Source of the DNA: an uncultured Mailhella sp.
Lineage (GTDB): Bacteria > Desulfobacterota > Desulfovibrionia > Desulfovibrionales > Desulfovibrionaceae
Assembly (NCBI GenBank): GCA_948482415.1
Contig: CAOMFZ010000050.1
Coordinates: 1 to 11,790, forward strand
Length of the DNA stretch: 11,790 bases
Reading direction: 5' to 3'
Part shown: positions 7,109-11,790 of the stretch, in pieces
Position numbering within the stretch: position 1 is the stretch's first letter
How the letters are laid out: each line of letters starts with the position of its first letter
Notes under the pieces: generated by a model
The model's input: only the letters and a program-made list of their open reading frames with translations
The model's database searches: none
Told to the model about the DNA's origin: nothing
Program-made: the position numbers and the translations under genes

Positions 7109-7124
7109 TGTTTCATGTGAAACA
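7109..7124. promoter_or_regulatory. parS site 1
   Basis: The 16-mer TGTTTCATGTGAAACA differs at one base from the widely conserved parS TGTTTCACGTGAAACA. It lies upstream of parA and is identical to a second copy 34 bp away. It is the expected ParB loading site. Confidence 0.9.
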
Positions 7125-7142
7125 AAAAAATTTTTTCGTCAT

Positions 7143-7158
7143 TGTTTCATGTGAAACA
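7143..7158. promoter_or_regulatory. parS site 2
   Basis: This is an exact copy of the 16-mer at 7109, embedded in a slightly longer palindrome ATTGTTTCATGTGAAACAAT. The 34 bp centre-to-centre spacing is a little over three helical turns, so both face nearly the same side of DNA. Confidence 0.9.
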
Positions 7159-7589
7159 ATTTTCTGTGCTTGGCTGCAAAATAAAAAATAAACTGCAAAA
7201 TTATATAACCTGCTGTTATAATATAATTTTAATTTTAAAAATTTTGAGAAAGCTGCAGGGAGATAACTTTTTTGCTTTAGCTGTTAGCAAAGTTATATCC
7301 TTTAATAAAAACAAGCAGCAAAAATTATCACAGAAAAAAATAAGTGAGAGAATTAGGCAGATTAAAGAGAGAATTTGCTATTTTTCTCTTAAAAAATTGT
7401 GCTACAACAAGGACAAATGAAAGAAGTAAAGAATGTTTTGTGAATCCTGAGAAAAAAATTTTCACAGAAACTCCTTAAAAATGTTTTGAGCGAAAAAGGC
7501 AAAAGCCATATCAGGCAAAACAAGGCAAAATTTACTTCTTTTGTAAAACACATTTACAGAAAATATAAAAATCAAATAAGGAGAAAAAA
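7159..7589. other. AT-rich divergent gap beside parS (candidate origin region)
   Basis: This ~430 bp gap separates the leftward genes from the rightward genes. It is very rich in A+T, with an imperfect hairpin at about 7258-7302 (ATAACTTT against AAAGTTAT) and two similar words, AAATTATCACAGAAA (around 7322) and AAATTTTCACAGAAA (around 7456). No standard DnaA box is visible. The ORF that runs through its left part starts inside parS and looks spurious. A switch in gene direction next to parAB-parS is common near oriC, but nothing here proves it. Confidence 0.35.
7541..7569 (+). promoter_or_regulatory. Probable promoter of the first exported hydrolase
   Basis: TTGTAA (7541-7546) and TATAAA (7564-7569) are separated by 17 bp. 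Transcription would begin around 7576, leaving a short leader with TAAGGAG (7577-7583) six bases before the ATG. Confidence 0.5.
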
Positions 7590-8642
7590 ATGAACAAGAA
7601 TGTATTAACAACAATAGCACTCGCTTCAACATTAGCATTTGCTTCTTTTGGTCAAGCAGCTGAAAATCCGTTTGGACTTGTATACAAAGGTGCCATTACT
7701 GAAAATGTGAAAGGCAAAGTCAATATTCACCCGGTTACTTATATCCTGAACGGTCTTAAAATTGCAGCCAACGTGTATACACCTGCAAATTATGATGCCG
7801 GCAAAAAATATCCTGCCATTGTGGTTGCACACCCTAACGGCGGTGTAAAGGAACAGGTTGCAGGCTTATATGCACAGCGCCTTGCTGAAAACGGCTATAT
7901 CACCATTGCGGCTGACGCTTCCTATCAGGGAGCCAGCGAAGGAACTCCCCGCAATGTGGATAAACCGCAATTCAGAACTGAAGACATTCACGGTATGGCA
8001 GATTATATCAGCACGTTTGCAGGTGTTGATACGAACCGCATGGGCGCACTCGGTATCTGCGGAGGCGGCGGTTATACGCTGAATGCCGCAAAATCCGATA
8101 AACGCTTCAAAGCTGTGGCAACTATCAGCATGTTTAACTCAGGTGAAGTTCGCCGCAACGGCTATATCAATTCAGGACTTGATACCATTCAGGCTCGTCT
8201 CAAAGAAGCGTCTGATGCCCGCATCAAAGAACTTTCAGGTGATATTCAGTATTCCGGCAATGTAGATTTTGATGCTTTGACTGACGAAGCTATCAGTAAA
8301 ATTTCTACAGATTTGTACCGTGAAGGCATGCAGTACTACGGCAGAACTCACCGTCATCCCAATTCCACTTTCCGCTACACTACCAGCTCTCTTATGGATT
8401 TGATGACCTTTGACGCCCGCGACAACATTGATCTTATCAATGTTCCGCTTCTTTTGATTGCAGGTGAAAAAGCTGATTCCCTGTACATGTCCGAAGAAGC
8501 ATATGCTGCTGCCACCGGCACCGCAGACAAGGAACTTTTTTTAGTTCCCGGCGCAACCCATATTCAAACCTATTTTGTGCCTGAATATGTTGATACTATT
8601 ACCAAAAAACTTGTTGATTTTTACGGTAAAAATCTGAAGTAA
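7590..8642 (+). CDS. Exported alpha/beta hydrolase, dienelactone-hydrolase-like (YcjY type)
   Basis: This is a 350-residue alpha/beta hydrolase. A Sec signal peptide with a Lys near the N-terminus and a hydrophobic core (about 6-20) ends in GQA before AENP, so cleavage near residue 23 and a periplasmic location are likely. The nucleophile elbow is LGICGGGGY with Cys157, as in dienelactone hydrolases and E. coli YcjY-like proteins. The other likely triad members are Asp296 (AGEKADS) and His324 (GATHIQ). A long insert between about 185 and 265 forms the cap. The substrate cannot be read from sequence; ester or lactone hydrolysis is the family-level expectation. The ATG has a strong AAGGAG and its own promoter. 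A flavoprotein gene follows 170 bp later; such hydrolases often neighbour flavodoxins. Confidence 0.85.
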   Translation: MNKNVLTTIALASTLAFASFGQAAENPFGLVYKGAITENVKGKVNIHPVTYILNGLKIAANVYTPANYDAGKKYPAIVVAHPNGGVKEQVAGLYAQRLAENGYITIAADASYQGASEGTPRNVDKPQFRTEDIHGMADYISTFAGVDTNRMGALGICGGGGYTLNAAKSDKRFKAVATISMFNSGEVRRNGYINSGLDTIQARLKEASDARIKELSGDIQYSGNVDFDALTDEAISKISTDLYREGMQYYGRTHRHPNSTFRYTTSSLMDLMTFDARDNIDLINVPLLLIAGEKADSLYMSEEAYAAATGTADKELFLVPGATHIQTYFVPEYVDTITKKLVDFYGKNLK

Positions 8643-8688
8643 TTACCTGCGCATCATGCAAATTTCCTCTCAAACATGAGCGTATGCC

Positions 8689-8740
8689 GGAAATATCGGA
8701 ATTGTCAGGGCAAAAAGGCAAAACCGATATTTCCATATTT
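8689..8740 (+). terminator. Terminator-like hairpin behind the first hydrolase
   Basis: GGAAATATCGG (8689-8699) and CCGATATTTCC (8724-8734) are a perfect 11 bp inverted repeat around a 24-base loop, followed by ATATTTTTG. The T-run suits intrinsic termination, though the loop is long. It may equally be a protein-binding or mRNA-stabilising structure. Confidence 0.45.
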
Positions 8741-8746
8741 TTGAAC

Positions 8747-8775
8747 TTTAGAGCAATTATTTCCGGAAATACAAT
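8747..8775 (+). promoter_or_regulatory. Possible promoter with an operator-like palindrome in its spacer
   Basis: A -35-like TTTAGA (8747-8752) and -10-like TACAAT (8770-8775) are 17 bp apart. The 12 bp perfect palindrome ATTTCCGGAAAT (8759-8770) fills most of the spacer, where repressors often bind. CCGGAAATA also occurs at 8687-8695. The promoter boxes are imperfect, so this is a moderate call. Confidence 0.4.
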
Positions 8776-8814
8776 ATTGAGTTAAAATAAATTTTGAAAA
8801 GTAAGGAGTATATC

Positions 8815-9351
8815 ATGGCAAAAAATGTGCTTATTTTATCTGGCAGTCCGCGCAAAAACGGCAACTCTGCCATGCTTTGCAAGCAGTTTGCCAAGGGTGC
8901 CGAAGAGAGCGGCAATACTGCGGAACTCATTTATCTGCGCGATAAAAAAATCGGTTACTGCATTGCCTGCTATCACTGCAAAAAAGAGGGCATTTGCAGT
9001 ATTCAGGACGATATGGCAGAAATCCTCGATAAAATTGACAAGACTGATGTTATTGTTATGGCAAGCCCTGTGTATTTCTATTCCATCAATGCGCAGATGA
9101 AAGCGCTCATTGACCGCGTTGTGGCACGCTGGCTGCAAATCAAGAATAAAGAATTTTACTATATTATTACGGCTGCCGAAGAGGAAAGCTTTGTCAAAGA
9201 CTGCACCCTTGAATGTATGCGCGGGCTCGTTAAATGTCTGAAAGGCTCTGTGGAAAAAGGCTATATCTTTGGCGGCGGCGTGTACGAAGCCGGCAAAATC
9301 GAAGGCACGCATTTCATGCAGGACGCCTACGATATGGGTAAAAATGTTTAA
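8815..9351 (+). CDS. Iron-sulfur-flavoprotein-like NAD(P)H-dependent oxidoreductase
   Basis: This is a flavodoxin-fold protein of 178 residues. LILSGSPRKNGNSAM (6-20) is the FMN phosphate loop of the NADPH-dependent FMN reductase group. Next comes the compact cysteine motif C49-x2-C52-x2-C55-x5-C61, typical of iron-sulfur flavoproteins and likely to hold a [4Fe-4S] cluster. MASPVYFYSINAQMKALIDR (82-101) is the conserved second flavin-binding loop and helix. Electron transfer in anaerobic metabolism or redox defence is the family expectation; partner and substrate are unknown. I chose the ATG at 8815 because AAGGAG sits six bases upstream; a TTG 21 bases earlier has no such site. A MITE-like element begins five bases after the stop. 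Confidence 0.88.
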   Translation: MAKNVLILSGSPRKNGNSAMLCKQFAKGAEESGNTAELIYLRDKKIGYCIACYHCKKEGICSIQDDMAEILDKIDKTDVIVMASPVYFYSINAQMKALIDRVVARWLQIKNKEFYYIITAAEEESFVKDCTLECMRGLVKCLKGSVEKGYIFGGGVYEAGKIEGTHFMQDAYDMGKNV

Positions 9352-9356
9352 TATTC

Positions 9357-9528
9357 GCTTTGTTATAGAAAGAGGTTGATAACCAATCACTTATAAAACA
9401 TATCTTCTTGTTTTTCTGAAAGAAAAACAAGCAATGTGGGGGTATGGGGGAAATCATTTCCCCCATAAAAAGAAAATTTTATAATTATATTTTGCAGTTA
9501 TAAAATCAACCGTAAACTATAACAAAGC
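9357..9528 (+). mobile_element. MITE-like element, copy B
   Basis: This 172 bp element has perfect 12 bp inverted ends GCTTTGTTATAG (9357-9368) and CTATAACAAAGC (9517-9528). Similarity of the ends extends through GGTTGAT to about 24 bp. It is the reverse complement of 3565-3738 along its length. The central hairpin CTTGTTTTTC (9407-9416) with GAAAAACAAG (9422-9431) differs from copy A by a paired change that keeps base pairing. It also has an 11 bp arm palindrome, ATGGGGGAAAT / ATTTCCCCCAT, at 9444-9466. TTAATATT flanks it on both sides (9348-9355 and 9530-9537), a likely 8 bp target duplication, one base outside each end. Confidence 0.83.
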
Positions 9529-9554
9529 ATTAATATTTTTTTTGGGGAATTTTT

Positions 9555-9710
9555 CAAGGAGAAAACTTTTCCAGCTCCAAAGGCGGCGAAGCCTTTTCTG
9601 TTATGCCGAATTTACGAGGCTTATGGCAGCTGTTAACGAGCTTACGAGTTTTATAGATGGCGACAGCAAAGATACAGAAATGGACAGCAGAGCTAAAGTT
9701 TTTCCCCTGC
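9555..9710 (+). repeat. Modular palindromic repeat, copy 3 (long form)
   Basis: The left end CAAGGAGAAAACTTTT is inverted to the right end AAAGTTTTTCCCCTGC. The hairpin AAAGGC, loop GGCGAA, GCCTTT lies at 9579-9596. Relative to copies 2 and 4 it has about 50 extra bases (TTAACGAGCTTACGAG, then GCGACAGCAAAGATA) that resemble its own TTTACGAGG and GGACAGCAGAGCTAA parts, so the long form looks like an internal duplication shared with copy 1. Confidence 0.78.
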
Positions 9711-9783
9711 ACAAAAAATTCATCATAACATCACAGTATCGGCATTTTGTTTTTATGCAGCGAGAACAAGTGTGAAGAAGGGT

Positions 9784-9802
9784 GGGAGAAATCATTTCTC
9801 CC
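9784..9802 (+). promoter_or_regulatory. Leader hairpin before the second hydrolase
   Basis: GGGAGAAAT (9784-9792), C, ATTTCTCCC (9794-9802) is a perfect inverted repeat ending 21 bases before the ATG. No T-run follows, so it is not an ordinary terminator. It closely resembles the GGGGGAAAT / ATTTCCCCC palindrome inside the neighbouring MITE copy, and may be a remnant of one. It could bind a repressor or shape the mRNA leader. Confidence 0.45.
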
Positions 9803-9823
9803 GGAAAGGAAAAAGGAATATCT

Positions 9824-10906
9824 ATGAAAATTAAAACTGTACTTATTGGTTTGTGTCTGGCTGTGGGATTGGTGTTTGGCTCTTCTGCAATGGCAGCGGA
9901 AAATGCCAATGAACCGCTTATGATTCAGGAACAGGGCAGTTTCATGGCAGGCGGCACGGTTATTCCTGCCAAAGAAGCCTACAATCCGCTGGCGCCAACG
10001 CCTGAAAGCCAAACTCTGCACGGCGATCATGCCTATATTTTCTATCAAATCCCTGTCAATGCGAAAAAATATCCTATGGCATTTCTGCACGGGGCAGGGC
10101 AGTTTTCCAGAACATGGGAAACTACCCCGGACGGACGCGAAGGTTTCCAAAATATCTTTCTGCGCAAGGGCTACGGAGTGTATTTGATTGACCAGCCAAG
10201 ACGCGGCAATGCAGGAAGAAGCACTGTTTCCGAAACAATTGAAGCAAAGCCTGACGAACAATTCTGGTTTGGGCAATTTCGTTTAGGTATTTACCCCAAT
10301 TACTACGAGGGAACACAGTTCGCGGTCGGCGAAGAAAATCTTGACCAGTTTTTCCGCCAAATTACCCCGAATACAGGTCCATTTGATGCGGAAGTGATTT
10401 CCGATGCCATGGCTGCCATGTTTGACAGGATTGGGGCAGGCATTTTCGTCACCCACTCCCAAGGCGGCGGCATTGGCTGGAAGACTGCCACCAAAACAAA
10501 AAATCTCAAAGCTATTGTTTCTTACGAACCTGGCAGCGGATTTTTATTCCCTAAGGGTGAAGTGCCTGCTCCTATTAAAAATTCCACTGCTTTTGGCGAT
10601 TTCAAGGCTTTTGAAATTCCTTTGGAAGATTTTATGGCATTTACCAAAATACCTATTGTGATTTACTACGGCGATAATATCCCCACAGAGCCAACGACCG
10701 AGCCGCATAAGGATTATTGGCGCTGTGCCATGCAAATGGCAAACAAATGGGCTGAAACCGTCAATAAACACGGCGGCGATGTCACGGTTGTATATTTGCC
10801 GAACATTGGCATTCACGGCAATACCCACTTCCCGTTTTCTGATAAAAATAACCGGCAAATCGCCGACTTGCTGGCACAATGGCTGAAAGAAAAAGGGCTT
10901 GATTAA
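9824..10906 (+). CDS. Exported alpha/beta hydrolase with Ser nucleophile
   Basis: Using the ATG at 9824 the protein has 360 residues. That start gives a clean Sec signal peptide (MKIK, hydrophobic 5-18, then SSAMA before AENANE; cleavage near 24) and has AAGGA upstream, whereas the ATG at 9782 would add 14 residues ahead of it. Oxyanion-side motif is FLHGAGQ (87-93). GYGVYLIDQPRRGNAGRS (116-133) is a distinctive conserved block. The nucleophile elbow is THSQGGG with Ser212. The catalytic His is probably 331 or 335 in GIHGNTHFPFSD; the acid may be Glu235 (SYEPGSG) or Asp284. Periplasmic esterase or lipase-like activity is the family expectation; the substrate is unknown. It is not close in sequence to the hydrolase at 7590 beyond the shared fold. 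Confidence 0.85.
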   Translation: MKIKTVLIGLCLAVGLVFGSSAMAAENANEPLMIQEQGSFMAGGTVIPAKEAYNPLAPTPESQTLHGDHAYIFYQIPVNAKKYPMAFLHGAGQFSRTWETTPDGREGFQNIFLRKGYGVYLIDQPRRGNAGRSTVSETIEAKPDEQFWFGQFRLGIYPNYYEGTQFAVGEENLDQFFRQITPNTGPFDAEVISDAMAAMFDRIGAGIFVTHSQGGGIGWKTATKTKNLKAIVSYEPGSGFLFPKGEVPAPIKNSTAFGDFKAFEIPLEDFMAFTKIPIVIYYGDNIPTEPTTEPHKDYWRCAMQMANKWAETVNKHGGDVTVVYLPNIGIHGNTHFPFSDKNNRQIADLLAQWLKEKGLD

Positions 10907-10917
10907 TTTGAGTGTCA

Positions 10918-11173
10918 GAGTGTTTCCTGATAACATTATTGCGAGCATAGCGAAGCAATCATTTAATTCTTTAGAGCAATTCCTCTTAATATTCAGAATA
11001 GTTATTACCATATCATACTACCGTTAAAAAGATTGCCGCGCCACTTCATTCCTCGCAATGACGGCAAAATGCGATTTTGTACACTACTAACACGTCATTG
11101 CGAGGAGTGATAACGACGAAGCAATCTTATAACGAAATAACATAAATAGTATGAATGTTATCAGGAAATGCTC
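10918..11173. repeat. 256 bp palindromic element with CGTCATTGCGAGG core
   Basis: Its ends are GAGTGTTTCCTGATAACATT (10918-10937) and AATGTTATCAGGAAATGCTC (11154-11173), inverted with two mismatches in 20. Inside, CCTCGCAATGACG (11051-11063) and CGTCATTGCGAGG (11093-11105) pair perfectly, framed by GATTGC (11031-11036) and GCAATC (11121-11126). A shorter ATTGCGAG...GAAGCAATC unit lies at 10938-10960. The TCATTGCGAG / GAAGCAATC repeat type is common in many bacterial genomes. No coding capacity; behaves like a non-autonomous element or a cluster of repeats. Confidence 0.7.
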
Positions 11174-11193
11174 AAAAAGTTTTGTAAATGGGG

Positions 11194-11299
11194 GCAGGGG
11201 GAGAAACTTTTACAGCCACCGAAGGCGACAAAGTCGGTTCTGATAGGTGAAGAATGAGCCTTACAGAACTGGAAGGCAGAGATAATGTTTTCCCCCTGC
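11194..11299 (+). repeat. Modular palindromic repeat, copy 4
   Basis: This 106 bp short-form copy runs from GCAGGGGGAGAAACTTTT to GTTTTCCCCCTGC. The internal hairpin is CGAC, loop AAA, GTCG (11226-11236), a paired change from the CGGC / GCCG of copy 2. It is flanked by near-identical words: TTATCAGGAAATGCTC at 11158-11173 and TTATCGGAAATGCTC at 11318-11332. Confidence 0.75.
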
Positions 11300-11428
11300 A
11301 TAGAAAAATCGCAAGATTTATCGGAAATGCTCCGGAGCTTTATTTTATATAATATATTGATATTATGCGTTTTAATTGCTTATAAATAACCTCTCCCAAA
11401 AGTATGGCAAATATAATCAAAAAAAATC

Positions 11429-11458
11429 TTGACTAGGTATGCGTTGATAGACTATAAA
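11429..11458 (+). promoter_or_regulatory. Promoter of tRNA-Val
   Basis: TTGACT (11429-11434) and TATAAA (11453-11458) with an 18 bp spacer form a good sigma70 promoter. It would give a leader of about 100 bases before the tRNA, containing a hairpin AGCCCT, loop TATTC, AGGGCT (11479-11495) without a T-run, so it is probably a processing or structural element and not a terminator. Confidence 0.65.
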
Positions 11459-11564
11459 GGAACGGCGTTACGGCATGCAGCCCTTATTCAGGGCTAAGAC
11501 GAGCATAGCTTAATGTGCAGTCTCATTGCTGCAGTATTGAAGTTCTTTAATAAATAATAAATTT

Positions 11565-11640
11565 GGATGGTTAGCTCAGTTGGTAGAGCATCGGTTTTAC
11601 ACACCGAGGGTCGGGAGTTCGAGCCTCTCACCATCCACCA
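11565..11640 (+). tRNA. tRNA-Val (anticodon TAC)
   Basis: This is a 76-base tRNA with the CCA end encoded. The acceptor stem is GGATGGT / ACCATCC, the D stem GCTC / GAGC, the anticodon stem TCGGT / ACCGA around loop TTTACAC (anticodon TAC), a GGGTC variable region, and the T stem GGGAG / CTCTC with loop TTCGAGC. All stems pair, with one G-T pair in the T stem. It reads valine GTA and related codons. Confidence 0.96.
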
Positions 11641-11648
11641 GTTTTTTT

Positions 11649-11670
11649 GCCTCACATGAGGCTTTTTTTA
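11649..11670 (+). terminator. Rho-independent terminator after tRNA-Val
   Basis: GCCTC (11649-11653), loop ACAT, GAGGC (11658-11662), then TTTTTTTA. The hairpin and T-run follow eight bases after the CCA end, so the tRNA is transcribed alone. Confidence 0.85.
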
Positions 11671-11726
11671 TATCTTGTTTATAACAGTTTTTCGGTATCA
11701 TTATACAATTCAAAATAGATAATAAA

Positions 11727-11790
11727 AAAGCCGTGCTCCAGGGAATGCAGGTGATGCTCCAGAAGGCAGAAAACTATTATCTGCCCTTGG
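11727..11790. other. Unassigned structured sequence at the right edge
   Basis: Two similar words GTGCTCCAG and GATGCTCCAG flank AATGCAGGT. They are followed by AAGGCAG (11764-11769 region) pairing with CTGCCCTT across an AT-rich loop. The window ends here, so it cannot be told whether this is a leader, a terminator or the end of a gene. Confidence 0.3.

Larger units (their letters stand above)
9352..9823. other. Gene-free gap made of a MITE, a modular repeat and a hairpin
   Basis: Nearly all of this ~470 bp stretch is repeat: the MITE-like element at 9357-9528, a modular palindromic repeat at 9555-9710, and a hairpin at 9784-9802 just before the next gene. ORFs across it are accidental. I could not identify a convincing promoter for the downstream hydrolase. 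Confidence 0.75.
10907..11564. other. Gene-free region between the second hydrolase and tRNA-Val
   Basis: This ~660 bp stretch holds an inverted-end repeat element (10918-11173), the fourth modular palindromic repeat (11194-11299), an AT-rich segment (about 11340-11425) in which I see nothing specific, and the promoter and ~100-base leader of the tRNA. No ORF is credible. Confidence 0.75.

Noticed and set aside
7142..7420. 92-codon ORF to the right of parS on the plus strand
   Set aside because: It begins within the parS palindrome, has a composition set by A/T runs (Lys/Ile/Leu-rich), no ribosome site and no recognisable domain.
8794..8814. Upstream TTG start for the flavoprotein
   Set aside because: AAGGAG is positioned for the ATG at 8815, and the SGSPRKNGNS loop then sits at the usual distance from the N-terminus.
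9542..9775. 77-codon plus-strand ORF before the second hydrolase
   Set aside because: It runs across the modular palindromic repeat and has no ribosome site; the repeat's copies do not share a reading frame.

Overview
The window looks like a chromosomal replication and partition region of an AT-rich Gram-negative bacterium. The clamp, ParA and ParB proteins read to me like those of Desulfovibrio-type Deltaproteobacteria (Desulfovibrionales). That placement is from memory of the families and is not proven here. A heptose-phosphate kinase of LPS core synthesis and two exported hydrolases with Sec signal peptides support a Gram-negative cell.

Left half, all genes on the minus strand, in transcription order: parA, parB, the heptose kinase gene rfaE1, a small two-TM protein of unknown function, a short divergent dnaA, then dnaN. 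Two identical parS-like palindromes lie just upstream of parA. Right half, all genes on the plus strand: an exported Cys-nucleophile alpha/beta hydrolase, an iron-sulfur-flavoprotein-like flavodoxin, a second exported Ser-nucleophile alpha/beta hydrolase, and tRNA-Val(TAC) with a good promoter and terminator. Transcription diverges across an AT-rich gap of about 430 bp next to parS. That gap and the dnaA-dnaN spacer are the two places I would look for oriC.

The most unusual content is non-coding, and the gaps are packed with structured repeats: (a) a ~260 bp unit with several hairpins, present twice in direct orientation (3301-3564 and 3740-4001); (b) a ~173 bp MITE-like element with GCTTTGTTATAG inverted ends, one copy between those two units and one, inverted, right behind the flavoprotein stop codon; (c) a modular ~105-155 bp palindromic element present four times in the same orientation, whose internal hairpin keeps pairing through sequence changes; (d) a 256 bp element with 20 bp inverted ends containing the CGTCATTGCGAGG / GAAGCAATC repeat. 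None carries a transposase in this window.

The second notable point is the dnaA-like gene. It starts at TTG with an in-frame stop close upstream, has no domains I/II, and appears to have lost the arginine finger while keeping Walker A, Walker B, sensor 2 and the DNA-binding signature. I see no CRISPR array, rRNA, insertion-sequence transposase or defence system.
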